DNA of 41,503 bases from Gammaproteobacteria bacterium (GCA_016191235.1 JACPOZ010000010.1:1-41503); one strand, 5' to 3'; positions 26,374 through 34,921 are shown, numbered from the stretch's first letter. Numbers and translations are program-made. The notes: generated by a model not told the origin, from the sequence alone.

Positions 26374-27879
26374 TTAGCCTTTTTTGCCGGAGTCTTGGTT
26401 TTCCCCGGTGTTGTTCGATGGAGCGCCGCCCCACTGATTGCTATTGTCGGCAGGCCATGGAGATTGTCCCTTGTTGCGCCACCATTCCTCCATTTCTTCT
26501 TTTGTCCATGTTTGTGCTGGGTTCGTGGGTTGTACAGAGGATGGCGCGGCTTCCTGACGGGGTGGAGCGGTGTTGTCAGGGGTTGCAGGGATATCGCTGG
26601 ATTGACCCTGATTCTTCCACCACCCTTCCATTTCTTCTTTGGTCCATGTCTGTGCTGGATTTATGGGTTGCGCGGAGGGCGAGGCGGCTTCCACGTTGTC
26701 TGGGACGGTATCGGAGACGCCGCTGGGTTGGCCCTTGTTTTTCCACCATTCTGCCATTTCTTCCTTGGTCCATGCTTGTGCTGGGGATGAAGAGGCCGCT
26801 TCTGGTGTTTCAGTATCCTTGGGATTGGAGTTGTCGTCACTGGCGTCTTCCTGCCCGCCGCCCCATTTTTTCTGCCAGTTGCCGCCCCCGCCTTTGCCGG
26901 CCCACTGCATCCACCATTCTTGCCCGGTATCTTCCTTGGTTTCTTCCAGGCTGCTGCCGGTGTATTTCAGGAATACATCGTCGAGTGTCGGGCGGGAGAG
27001 GGACAATGTCTTGATGTGAACGCCCTGTTGTGACGCGATAAGGGCGATGTGCGGCACGCTGGCCGCGCCGTTTTCAACGTAAATGTGCAGTTTGTTGCCT
27101 TGCCACACGGTATCCTTGATTTCTGGCTGGTTTTTCAATGTGTGGGCGAAGGCGCCGACTTGAGCGTCATTCTGCTCGAAGGTCAGTTGCACGGAATCAC
27201 CGTGGATACTGGTTTTCAATTCCTCCGGCGTGCCGGTGATGCGTATTTTGCCTGCATTGATAATGGCAACCTGATGGGAGAGTTTGTCCGCCTCTTCCAG
27301 GTAATGGGTGGTCAATAAAATGGTGAGGCCCAGTTCACGGTTCAGTTTTTCAATGTAGGCCCACAGGTTTTTGCGGCTCTTGATGTCCAACCCTAGCGTC
27401 GGTTCATCAAGGAACACGATTTTGGGGCGATGGATCAGTGCTGTGGCGATATCCAGCTTTCTGCGCATGCCCCCGGAATAGGTGGCGACCAGTTGGTCCA
27501 GGCTGTCTTTTAGCTCGAAATAGGCGGCAAGCTCTTCTACCCGTGCCTGGATGTCGGTTTTTTTCATGCGGTAGAGATGGCCTTGCAGCACAAGGTTCTC
27601 GCGCCCGGTGAGAAAATAGTCGATGCCGGTCTGCTGCGCGACGACGCCGATGGATTCGCGGACCTTTTCAGGATCTCTGTCTACGTCATAGCCCGCTACC
27701 CGCACGTTCCCGGCGTCAAAGCCGGAGAGCGTTGAGCAGATGCGGATGGTGGTGGTTTTTCCCGCGCCATTCGGGCCGAGCAGGGCGAAGATCTCCCCTT
27801 CTTTTACGTGGAGATCTAGCTCATCCACGGCCTTGGTGCCGGAAGGGAATATCTTGGTTAAACCGCTTGCCTGTATCAT
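26374..27879 (-). CDS. ABC-2 exporter ATPase with C-terminal tryptophan-rich repeat tail
   Basis: 501 residues, about 190 longer than usual. Residues 1-310 are a DrrA-type ATPase: Walker A GPNGAGKTT at 35-43, signature YSGGM at 134-138, Walker B IVFLDEP at 154-160, switch H192, and the domain that follows the ATPase core in this subfamily to ~310. Residues 311-501 are an unusual tail. It begins EWWMQW (321-326) and GGGGNWQKKWGGGQ (330-343). It then has three near-identical copies of PAQTWTKEEMEEWWKNKGQ (366-384, 408-426, 454-472), separated by Pro/Ser/Asn linkers. The core pairs with the permease downstream. The tail is cytoplasmic by normal topology and may bind a partner or self-associate. 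No family is known to me for it. No Shine-Dalgarno is seen before the ATG. Confidence 0.9.
   Translation of the reverse strand: MIQASGLTKIFPSGTKAVDELDLHVKEGEIFALLGPNGAGKTTTIRICSTLSGFDAGNVRVAGYDVDRDPEKVRESIGVVAQQTGIDYFLTGRENLVLQGHLYRMKKTDIQARVEELAAYFELKDSLDQLVATYSGGMRRKLDIATALIHRPKIVFLDEPTLGLDIKSRKNLWAYIEKLNRELGLTILLTTHYLEEADKLSHQVAIINAGKIRITGTPEELKTSIHGDSVQLTFEQNDAQVGAFAHTLKNQPEIKDTVWQGNKLHIYVENGAASVPHIALIASQQGVHIKTLSLSRPTLDDVFLKYTGSSLEETKEDTGQEWWMQWAGKGGGGNWQKKWGGGQEDASDDNSNPKDTETPEAASSSPAQAWTKEEMAEWWKNKGQPSGVSDTVPDNVEAASPSAQPINPAQTWTKEEMEGWWKNQGQSSDIPATPDNTAPPRQEAAPSSVQPTNPAQTWTKEEMEEWWRNKGQSPWPADNSNQWGGAPSNNTGENQDSGKKG
26464..26784 (-). repeat. Three tandem 57-base coding repeats in the ATPase tail
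   Basis: Copies at 26728-26784, 26602-26658 and 26464-26520, encoding PAQAWTKEEMAEWWKNKGQ, PAQTWTKEEMEGWWKNQGQ and PAQTWTKEEMEEWWRNKGQ. The spacing between starts is 126 and 138 bases. The core of W-T-K-E-E-M-x-x-W-W is invariant, while the linkers between copies differ freely, which suggests selection on the motif. Confidence 0.9.
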
Positions 27880-28035
27880 AGGAGGTTCTTCATGGTTCGG
27901 AGAGAGGCGTCGCCAGGATGTTTCCCTGGTATTTTCAGGCCCTTAAACCTGAAAAGTATATATGATCTTAACGGATGATTGCGAAAGATTTGCGTGATCG
28001 TTGGGTGGAATGAGTGGGCGGAACAGGAAAAACGG
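27880..28035. promoter_or_regulatory. Divergent gap between ABC ATPase and tsaD with two hairpins
   Basis: A 156-base region with two perfect inverted repeats: CCAGG/CCTGG (27913-27929) and TTTTCAGG/CCTGAAAA (27932-27939 and 27948-27955). Both genes must be transcribed from here, outward. An AT-rich TATATAT lies at about 27957-27963. I cannot assign exact promoters; the hairpins may be operators or the 5' leader structure of the ATPase mRNA. Confidence 0.4.
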
Positions 28036-29049
28036 ATGCGTGTTGTCGGTATTGAAACTTCGTGCGACGAAACGGGTGTCGCCATATACGATTCAGCGCG
28101 TGGCCTCCTGGCACACGCGCTACACAGCCAGATTGCGCTGCATGCGGAATACGGCGGGGTGGTGCCGGAGCTGGCCTCGCGCGATCATGTGCGCAAGGTA
28201 TTGCCCTTGCTGCGGCAGGTAATGGCCCAGTCGGGCACGCGCCCGGACGATGTCGGTGGCGTTGCCTATACTGCGGGTCCTGGGCTGGTCGGCGCGTTGC
28301 TGGTGGGGGTGGCGGTGGGGCGCAGTCTGGCTTGGGCCTGGGGAGTGCCCGCAGTTGCCATACACCACATGGAGGGGCATTTGCTCGCCCCGATGCTGGA
28401 AGATAATCCCCCTGAGTTCCCGTTTGTTGCGCTGCTGGTGTCGGGCGGCCATACCCAACTGGTGCGTGTGGATGGCGTGGGACGTTACGCCATACTGGGG
28501 GAGTCGCTGGATGATGCTGCCGGTGAGGCTTTTGATAAGACCGCCAAGCTGCTGGGGCTGGGGTATCCGGGCGGTCCGGCCCTGGCGCATCTGGCGCAGA
28601 GGGGTGATTCAAAACGTTTTCATTTTCCGCGCCCGATGACTAATCGACCTGGCCTGGATTTCAGTTTCAGTGGCCTCAAAACCTTCGCGGTAAACAGCCT
28701 ACAGACGCAGGGAGATGATGATCAGACCCGCGCCGACATTGCACGTGCCTTTCAAGATGCCGTGGTGGATACCTTGGCTATCAAGTGCCGGCGCGCACTC
28801 CAGCAGACCGGCCTGGTGCGTTTGGTGGTCTCCGGCGGCGTGAGTGCCAATACCGCGTTGCGTGAACATTTGGGGAGAATTGCGGATGAGGAGGGCGCGC
28901 AGATTTTTTATCCGCGCCTGGAGTTTTGTACTGACAACGGTGCGATGATTGCCTATGCCGGTTGCCGGCGTATCCAGGCAGGGCAGACCGAGCCGCTGGC
29001 ATTTTCCGCGACGCCGCGCTGGCCGCTGGATGTGTTGACGCCGCCGTAA
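28036..29049 (+). CDS. tsaD: tRNA N6-threonylcarbamoyladenosine synthase subunit TsaD
   Basis: A 337-residue TsaD (Kae1/Gcp family), equal to the E. coli length. ATG 28036 is chosen because [20 protein letters not shown] is the family's N-terminus; an earlier in-frame start would add 19 non-conserved residues. Conserved blocks are [33 protein letters not shown] (the HxxxH metal-binding motif), VSGGHTQL, and [10 protein letters not shown] near the end. It transfers the threonylcarbamoyl group to A37 of ANN-decoding tRNAs, with TsaB and TsaE. It is not next to rpsU-dnaG-rpoD here, its usual gammaproteobacterial neighbour. Confidence 0.98.
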   Translation: MRVVGIETSCDETGVAIYDSARGLLAHALHSQIALHAEYGGVVPELASRDHVRKVLPLLRQVMAQSGTRPDDVGGVAYTAGPGLVGALLVGVAVGRSLAWAWGVPAVAIHHMEGHLLAPMLEDNPPEFPFVALLVSGGHTQLVRVDGVGRYAILGESLDDAAGEAFDKTAKLLGLGYPGGPALAHLAQRGDSKRFHFPRPMTNRPGLDFSFSGLKTFAVNSLQTQGDDDQTRADIARAFQDAVVDTLAIKCRRALQQTGLVRLVVSGGVSANTALREHLGRIADEEGAQIFYPRLEFCTDNGAMIAYAGCRRIQAGQTEPLAFSATPRWPLDVLTPP

Positions 29050-29066
29050 ACATCGAGATTCGAAAC

Positions 29067-30084
29067 ATGTTTATCATTGAAAGCTGGCGTGAGGAAAAAC
29101 AATCGGCCTGGCTGTACCGCGCAGTGGCCGAGGCCGAACCTGATATTCGAAAAAGCATGTTGTTCACCACGTTAGCGGATGCCGCAGAGTCGCAGGGCGC
29201 TGCTGTGGGAGCGGCGTATCCGTGAGACGGGTGCTATAGTCCCGATCTTTCGCCTCTCACTGCGGGCGCACCTGGTGAGGCAGCTTGTTCGGCGATTGGG
29301 GCCGCGCGCGGTGCGCCCGGTACTGGCGGCGATGAAGGTGCGTGGGGTATCCGTATATGGCTCCGGTGTTATAGGTCATCCAATGCCTGTTTCAGCGGCA
29401 GAGATGGAGGGCAAGCACCGCCGTGTTTCTGGCGGCAACCTGCGTGCAGCAGTATTCGGCGTGAACGATGGATTAGTGTCGAATACCAGCCTGATCATGG
29501 GGATTGCAGGTGCATCTGGCGATTCCAGAATCATCTTGTTATCGGGAGTTGCCGGCCTTTTGGCGGGTGCGTTTTCCATGGCGGCAGGCGAATATATTTC
29601 CATGCACTCACAACGTGAGTTGTTTGAGTACCAAATCGGGCTGGAGCGGGAAGAACTTGAGGAATATCCTGACGAAGAAACAGAAGAGCTGGCGCTGATC
29701 TATAACGCACGCGGCCTGCCGCTGGATGAGGCGCGCCGCATTGCGCAAGACTTGATGCAAGACCCGGGGCATGCCTTGAACACGCTAGCACGCGAAGAGC
29801 TGGGCTTGAATCCAGATGACTTGGGTTCTCCATGGGGCGCGGCGATGTCCTCATTTTTGGCGTTCGCGGCAGGCGGCATAGTGCCGCTGTTGCCATTTTT
29901 ATTTGGCGCCGGAAAAAACGCGTTGTTTGTGGCGGCGGCATTGGCAGGCGCCGCTTTGTTTTCTGTAGGCGCATTGTTGAGTCTGTTTACCGGTAAGCGC
30001 GGTTGGTTAAGTGGGCTGCGCATGATGCTGATTGGCGGCGGGGCGGGCATGGTAACGTATCTTATTGGCGGTTGTGTGGGGTGA
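29067..30084 (+). pseudogene. VIT1/CCC1-family membrane protein, broken by a one-base frameshift
   Basis: The first frame (29067-29225) encodes MFIIESWREEKQSAWLYRAV and stops at TGA. A second frame (29179-30084) carries the rest, including the VIT core GGNLRAAVFGVNDGLVSNTS and the final helices. Removing one G from the GGG at 29195-29197 joins them as ...AESQ-ALLWERRIR..., restoring a 338-residue protein. Its N-terminal ferritin-like domain and ~5 C-terminal helices match the rubrerythrin-VIT type. VIT/CCC1 proteins move Fe2+ or Mn2+. Either the gene is inactive, or the extra base is a sequencing or assembly error; a ribosomal slip at this G run is less likely. The gene is tightly linked to tsaD. 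Confidence 0.8.
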
Positions 30085-30109
30085 ACGTCCATTAGAGAGG
30101 GATTTTGCG

Positions 30110-30949
30110 ATGAATAGCAGGAATGTTTTGACGGGATGGCTGGGCATTATTATTTTTCTCTTCTCATCTATCGCAGCTACCGCCCATGCGGAAGAGCTTT
30201 CTGCCGATGCCGTCATGAAGAAGTCCTTCGCAGTCTATGGCGGGGATGATTCCCTGTCGAAAATCACCTTTATTTTTCAGGAAAAAGGAGATCTGGAGAA
30301 AAAGCTGGCGTACTCCATGGCGTGGAAAAAATTCCAGGGAGCAAGTGATGTCGACACAAAGGTCATAATGTTCCGTGATTTTCCTCCCGATGCCAAAGGT
30401 GTCTCTTATTTAGGGATTTTTTATAAGCCAGAGCTCAATAAAAACGACGATGAGTGGATATATCTGCCCGAACTGCGCATGGTTAGAAGATTGAGCCATA
30501 CTGGGCCGAAACATGCCAAAGAAGAGGAATTTTCAAAGTCGGAATTGAGGCAATTCGATCTTGTGCCACGAAATCCCGATGATGACACGCATCAATTATT
30601 GCCATCCGAAACCATGGAAGGTGTTGCTTGCCATGTCATAGAGAGCATCCCCAAGAAAGGCGGTGGGGAGTTTTATCCTTATGGAAAGGTTGTGCGATGG
30701 ATATCAAAGGAAAATTTCTTGCCGTTGCGCATTGATTATTATGACGAACGCAATAAATTACAAAAACAGCAATTCACCAAATGGAAAAAGATTGGTGATG
30801 CCTGGGTGTGGGAAGAGGTGATGGGAACGAATATTCAAACGGGGAACAAGACCCTGTTGACCATCACCGACATCAAAGTGAATGTTGGCCTTACTGATGA
30901 ATCTTTTTCAAAGCGCGCGATGCAGTTGGGTATTGAAAATGTCAAATGA
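30110..30949 (+). CDS. LolA-like periplasmic protein, copy 2
   Basis: 279 residues; ATG 30110 chosen for GAGAGG upstream and a clean signal peptide (MNSRNVLTGWLGIIIFLFSS, cleaved after AHA, residue ~27). An in-frame start at 30065 would add 15 residues and spoil it. It shares DEWIYLPELRMVRRLS (W116) and a late WKKIGDAWVWEEVMGTNIQT with the copy at 16089, so the two are paralogues. The role is a periplasmic carrier of a hydrophobic ligand (family knowledge). It lies 25 bases after the broken VIT gene and about 14 kb from its paralogue. Whether it serves the same exporter or another pump elsewhere in the genome is not known. Confidence 0.85.
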   Translation: MNSRNVLTGWLGIIIFLFSSIAATAHAEELSADAVMKKSFAVYGGDDSLSKITFIFQEKGDLEKKLAYSMAWKKFQGASDVDTKVIMFRDFPPDAKGVSYLGIFYKPELNKNDDEWIYLPELRMVRRLSHTGPKHAKEEEFSKSELRQFDLVPRNPDDDTHQLLPSETMEGVACHVIESIPKKGGGEFYPYGKVVRWISKENFLPLRIDYYDERNKLQKQQFTKWKKIGDAWVWEEVMGTNIQTGNKTLLTITDIKVNVGLTDESFSKRAMQLGIENVK

Positions 30950-31010
30950 TGAAGTGATACCCTCTCACCACTAATCAAAAATTCAGGGAAGAGTTTTTCC
31001 GGCTCTCCGA

Positions 31011-31043
31011 AATAAAAAACCCTCTCTCCGCACGGAGAGAGGG
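31011..31043 (-). terminator. Rho-independent terminator after pstS
   Basis: On the - strand CCCTCTCTCCG (31043-31033) pairs with CGGAGAGAGGG (31030-31020), followed by TTTTTT at 31019-31014. It lies 30 bases after the pstS stop. On the + strand there is no T run, so it ends pstS rather than the LolA-like gene. Confidence 0.9.
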
Positions 31044-31073
31044 TGAGTGAGGCGATTAGAAATAAAAAGCCAA

Positions 31074-32084
31074 TTACAGCTTCCCTTCGCGCCGCATCAG
31101 TTCATCAATGGTTACACCCACTTCGGGTACGCCACCGAAAAGGCTGCCCAGCTTGCGCTTGTTGACATTTTCCAGCACCAGATTGTAGTCAGTGACGGAC
31201 AGCGGGATGTAACTTACCTGTTTGACCAGGCTGGCGGCATTCTTCAGATAGAACTCAACGAACTCCTTGACTTCAGGCTTCTGGATGGATTTTGCGTTGA
31301 CATAAATGAAGATCGGGCGCGACAGCGGCTGGTAACTGCCATTTATCACCGTGTTGGGGCCGGGCGCGACAGCGGGCTTTCCTTCCCGCACTGCGATGGG
31401 TACCGCCTTCAGTTTGCTGGCATTTTCGGCATAATAGGCATAGCCGAAGTAACCCAGTGCGTTCTTGTCGCGTATGACGCCCTGTACTAGCACGTTGTCA
31501 TCCTCGCTGGCGGTGTAATCGCCACGGCTGGATTTAGCCTTGCCTACGACAGCTTCGGTGAAATAATCGAAAGTGCCGGAGTCGGAACCCGCGCCGAACA
31601 AGCGGATCGGTGCGTCGGGCCAGGAGGGGTCGATCTGGTTCCATTTGCTGACCTTGCCTTGCGCGCTTGGCTCCCACATCTTCTTGAGCTGGGCCACGGT
31701 CATACTTTTTACCCAGCTATTTTCGGGGTTGACCACTACAGTGAGGGCGTCATAGGCTACGGGCAGTTCCATGTATTGGATGCCAGCCGCTTTGCATGAT
31801 TCCATTTCACCAGCCAGAATCGGGCGCGAGGCATCCTGAATATCGGTTTCGCCACGGCAGAACTTCTTGAATCCGCCGCCAGTGCCGGAGATGCCCACAG
31901 TGACGCGGACCGTACCCTTCTTGGCTTTCTGAAACTCTTCGGCGACCGCTTCGGTGATGGGGAAAACGGTGCTGGAACCGTCGGCCTTGATAGTGGGCAC
32001 AGCGACAGCCGTCATTGACAAGCTCGACAGGCCACCCAGAACGGCGGTCATGGCTATCGATTTCCTGATGGATCTATTTAACAT
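31074..32084 (-). CDS. pstS: Phosphate ABC transporter substrate-binding protein PstS
   Basis: 336 residues on the - strand, with signal peptide [20 protein letters not shown] cleaved near residue 28. Phosphate-contact motifs include [17 protein letters not shown] near the N-terminus, [20 protein letters not shown] in the middle and [10 protein letters not shown]. This is the SphX/PstS family; it captures orthophosphate in the periplasm and hands it to PstCA. No pstC, pstA, pstB or phoU gene is in the window. GAGG lies 8 bases before the ATG. It starts 33 bases after the porin stop, so it probably shares that gene's Pho-regulated promoter. Confidence 0.96.
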   Translation of the reverse strand: MLNRSIRKSIAMTAVLGGLSSLSMTAVAVPTIKADGSSTVFPITEAVAEEFQKAKKGTVRVTVGISGTGGGFKKFCRGETDIQDASRPILAGEMESCKAAGIQYMELPVAYDALTVVVNPENSWVKSMTVAQLKKMWEPSAQGKVSKWNQIDPSWPDAPIRLFGAGSDSGTFDYFTEAVVGKAKSSRGDYTASEDDNVLVQGVIRDKNALGYFGYAYYAENASKLKAVPIAVREGKPAVAPGPNTVINGSYQPLSRPIFIYVNAKSIQKPEVKEFVEFYLKNAASLVKQVSYIPLSVTDYNLVLENVNKRKLGSLFGGVPEVGVTIDELMRREGKL

Positions 32085-32117
32085 GCGTGTTGCCTCAATG
32101 GTTAGGATAGGTTTGCC

Positions 32118-33608
32118 TTAAAAATCAAACGTAGCGCGCAGTGTAGCGGCTTTTTCACTCTTGCTGGTGACGCCATTGACGGTGACCGGGGTGTCAAAGT
32201 CGGTCTGTACATAGTTCAGCATAAAGCTCGTATTGGGATTGACGATCCATTTGACACCCGCGGTCCATGCGCCTGCCTTGTTGGTGTAAGCGGTCGTTGC
32301 AGAGGCAGTAGCTAGGCGCCCGGTCCCGACGGCATTGGCGGCAGCAAAATCGGAGGCATCATACTCGGTGAAGCGTAGCCCCGCTTGCCAGGCCCCCCAG
32401 CCTTCGGCCAGCGATCCGGGCTGGAAATTGGTGTTGGGGCGGATGCGGCCAAATGCGCCGGCCTTGTAACTGTCAGCATATTTCTCGCCAGTGATCATCC
32501 AGTTGAGCGAGGCATACCAGGCGTTGATGTCACGGTCAAAATTGACACCAGCCTTGCTATTGCCCTGATAGTTGGCGGTCAAGTGTTCCGCCTGGAATTT
32601 GACTGGCCCATGCGCGAGCGCGGCTTCGAGACCATAGCGCGTGCGATCAAAGTTCTCGCCATCGAAAGTTGCAGTCTGGAAGAAACTGGCGCCCCTGGCT
32701 TGCGACCGGGCGCGCAATGTGCCATCGCCGGGGGCCTGCTCGCCCTTGGAAAAGGCCAGGCCTGCGTGATAGACGGCATCCTTCTGTTTAAGGATTTCGG
32801 CGAAATTGGCGGTGATACGGCCAATCACATCCATCTTGTCGGCCTTGGCGTTGTTCTGGCTGGTGGTGGAGTCGATGGTCGCGATGGTCGAAAGCTCCGC
32901 GTTGTTTATGCCACGCCCGTTCGATAGTGCCAGGCCATAATTGACGCCCTTGGTGATCTCGCCGAATGCCATTGCGCCGATTTCCTTGCCGGGTACCAGT
33001 TGATCGGCGAGGGAGCGTTCCTGGAAGTCAATGAAGTTGGAGCTGGTAAGCTGCTCAAGCCCCATCGGCATTTTGAACTGTCCAAAACGTAAGCCCAGTT
33101 TCGGCCACCACAGGGCATCCAGGTGAGCGATGTCGAGTGCCGCGCCACCCGCTCCGAATTCGCCAATCACTTGCACTTCGTAGCGGTCATAGAATTTGGC
33201 CTTGGCACCAACACGGGCGCGACGCATCTCGAAGGTGTCGGCAGTCATGCCGTCATTGCCCAGGTAATTACGATAATCGGCATGCACGCGGCCGGTGAGG
33301 GAAAGGCTGAAATCCTTGCTGGCGGATTCGATGGCAATACCATCCTTGAATACCGGCTTTAGTTCGCCGCGCTTGGCTTCGGCTTCGTTTTGCTTGATCT
33401 CCCTGAGAGTGTCCTTGATCTGGCCATACTCTTCATTGCTCAGTACGCCTTTTTCCTTCAGGGTCTTTATTAAATCGGAAACGGCCTCATTCGCGTGCGC
33501 CGGCACCTGCATTGCGGCAAGCAGCAGGCCGACAGACAGCGCCATGCCTGCGCGGTGTCTGGAGGGATTGTTGCGCCGCTTTCTATAGGATATCTTGGTT
33601 GTATTCAC
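32118..33608 (-). CDS. Phosphate-selective porin (OprP/OprO type)
   Basis: 496 residues from GTG 33608, chosen because GGAGGA lies 8-9 bases upstream; longer in-frame starts would bury the signal peptide. The signal region ends AMQVPAHA-NEA. A short coiled-coil segment (DLIKTLKEKGVLSNEEYGQI onward) precedes a 16-strand-type barrel with LSLTGRVHADYRNY and a C-terminal ATFDF. The family (PF07396) forms trimeric, anion-selective outer-membrane channels induced by phosphate starvation. The adjacent PstS and the tandem Pho boxes upstream support that role. Confidence 0.92.
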   Translation of the reverse strand: MNTTKISYRKRRNNPSRHRAGMALSVGLLLAAMQVPAHANEAVSDLIKTLKEKGVLSNEEYGQIKDTLREIKQNEAEAKRGELKPVFKDGIAIESASKDFSLSLTGRVHADYRNYLGNDGMTADTFEMRRARVGAKAKFYDRYEVQVIGEFGAGGAALDIAHLDALWWPKLGLRFGQFKMPMGLEQLTSSNFIDFQERSLADQLVPGKEIGAMAFGEITKGVNYGLALSNGRGINNAELSTIATIDSTTSQNNAKADKMDVIGRITANFAEILKQKDAVYHAGLAFSKGEQAPGDGTLRARSQARGASFFQTATFDGENFDRTRYGLEAALAHGPVKFQAEHLTANYQGNSKAGVNFDRDINAWYASLNWMITGEKYADSYKAGAFGRIRPNTNFQPGSLAEGWGAWQAGLRFTEYDASDFAAANAVGTGRLATASATTAYTNKAGAWTAGVKWIVNPNTSFMLNYVQTDFDTPVTVNGVTSKSEKAATLRATFDF

Positions 33609-33689
33609 TGTTATCTTTCCTCCAGTTATGGTATCGCCTTGTTGCATGGCGGGCTTCCCCTTCATGAACAATTGTTAACAACGGATGAA

Positions 33690-33745
33690 ATTTTAATGGC
33701 ATTTCCATGACAAATTTATGACGAAATTATGACATTTTGATGACA
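33690..33745 (-). promoter_or_regulatory. Tandem Pho boxes and promoter of the porin-pstS unit
   Basis: Four direct repeats with an exact 11-base period on the - strand: TGTCAT (33745-33740), TGTCAT (33734-33729), CGTCAT (33723-33718), TGTCAT (33712-33707). A -10 box TAAAAT (33695-33690) lies 11 bases after the last repeat, the spacing of E. coli Pho promoters, where the repeats replace the -35. PhoB binds such 11-base units as dimers. The start would fall near 33683, about 75 bases before the porin GTG. Confidence 0.85.
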
Positions 33746-33773
33746 AAACGAAAAAGCACCGCGTCGGGCGGTA
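33746..33773 (-). terminator. Rho-independent terminator after ispA
   Basis: On the - strand ACCGC (33772-33768), loop CCGAC, GCGGT (33762-33758), then GCTTTTTCGTTTT. It separates ispA from the Pho-regulated unit that begins just after. Confidence 0.75.
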
Positions 33774-33789
33774 CAAATGCAGGATTGGG

Positions 33790-34689
33790 TTAGCTGATCC
33801 GCTCTACTATATATCCTGCAATCCCGCGCAGCGGATCGGCGCGCTCGCCGAGCGTGCCGAGACAGTCCAGTGCTTCCTGGTGGAGGTCCCTGGCGCGCTG
33901 CTTGGCCTCTGCCATGCCAAGCAGGGCGGGATAGGTGGGCTTGTCGCGGGCGATGTCCGCACCCTGGGTTTTGCCGAGGGTTGCAGTGTCGCTTTCGATG
34001 TCGAGGATGTCATCGCGGATCTGGAACGCCAGACCGATGCACTTGGCGTAGCGATCGAGGCGGTTGAAAATATCGGGGCCAATCTCCGGTTTACTGAGCG
34101 CGCCGAGTGCCACGCTGGCGCGGATCAGGGCGCCGGTCTTGTGGATGTGCATGTCTTCCAGCTCCCCGAGCGTCAGCGTGCGCCCCACGGCGGCCAGGTC
34201 GATGGCCTGTCCGCCCGCCATGCCGCGCGAGCCGGAGGCCAGCGCCAGAGTCTCAATCATCTTCAGCCGTGCCGTGGTGTTCGCCTGAATGGCGGGGTCA
34301 TGGGCGAGGACATAAAAGGCCAGGGTTTGCAGGGCATCGCCGGCGAGGATTGCGGTGGGTTCGTCAAACGCCTTGTGGCAGGTGGGTTTGCCGCGCCGTA
34401 GATCGTCGTCATCCATGGCGGGCAGATCATCATGCACCAGCGAATAGACGTGAATCAGTTCCACGGCGCAGGCTGGCCCGTCGAGTGCGGTATTCTCCAC
34501 GCCTAATGCGCCGCCAGTGGCGTATACCAGCAAAGGGCGAATACGCTTGCCGCCGCCCAGCACGGCATAGCGCATGGCTTCGTGTAGATGTGCGGGGTGA
34601 ATCGTGGCCGCCGGCAGCCAGCGGTCGAGGTTTTTCTCGACACGTTCCTGGCAGGCTGCAAGCCAGCCCTTGAAGTCGTTAGTTTTCAT
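33790..34689 (-). CDS. ispA: (2E,6E)-farnesyl diphosphate synthase
   Basis: A 299-residue short-chain trans-prenyltransferase. The first aspartate-rich motif DDLPAMDDDD starts at residue 87 and the second, DDILD, at 226-230. GGGKRIRPLL near residue 45 binds isopentenyl diphosphate. The enzyme condenses IPP and DMAPP to farnesyl diphosphate, the precursor of quinone side chains, undecaprenyl phosphate, and hopanoids or sterols. The start overlaps the xseB stop by 11 bases, the classic xseB-ispA pair. dxs, which often follows, is absent here. Confidence 0.96.
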   Translation of the reverse strand: MKTNDFKGWLAACQERVEKNLDRWLPAATIHPAHLHEAMRYAVLGGGKRIRPLLVYATGGALGVENTALDGPACAVELIHVYSLVHDDLPAMDDDDLRRGKPTCHKAFDEPTAILAGDALQTLAFYVLAHDPAIQANTTARLKMIETLALASGSRGMAGGQAIDLAAVGRTLTLGELEDMHIHKTGALIRASVALGALSKPEIGPDIFNRLDRYAKCIGLAFQIRDDILDIESDTATLGKTQGADIARDKPTYPALLGMAEAKQRARDLHQEALDCLGTLGERADPLRGIAGYIVERIS

Positions 34690-34921
34690 TGGCGAACGGT
34701 TGCAGTTCCGGCTGTCCGTCCTTTTCGATTAATACTTGAATTTTTTGCTCCGCTTCTTTGAGGGATTGCTGGCAAGTGCGGGTCAGGTTGATGCCGCGCT
34801 CGAAGCAGGCGAGCGACTCTTCGAGGGAGATATCGCCTTGCTCCATGCGGCCCACCAGGGCTTCCAGCTCTTTGAGCGCCGACTCAAAATCGGGCGGGGT
34901 CGCTGTCTTTTTTTTGGTCAA
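34679..34921 (-). CDS. xseB: Exodeoxyribonuclease VII small subunit
   Basis: An 80-residue XseB with FESALKELEALVGRMEQGDI and LEESLACFERGINL, the standard two-helix hairpin. XseB bound to XseA degrades single-stranded DNA from either end. A TTG start is read at 34921 with GGAG about 10 bases upstream; no in-frame ATG fits. xseA is not in the window. It is followed by ispA. Confidence 0.94.
   Translation of the reverse strand: MTKKKTATPPDFESALKELEALVGRMEQGDISLEESLACFERGINLTRTCQQSLKEAEQKIQVLIEKDGQPELQPFANEN

Noticed and set aside
31047-31490. A 147-codon + strand frame over pstS, and similar frames at 32385-32927 and 33123-33362
   Set aside because: All are antisense to pstS or the porin, with no start signals or domains.
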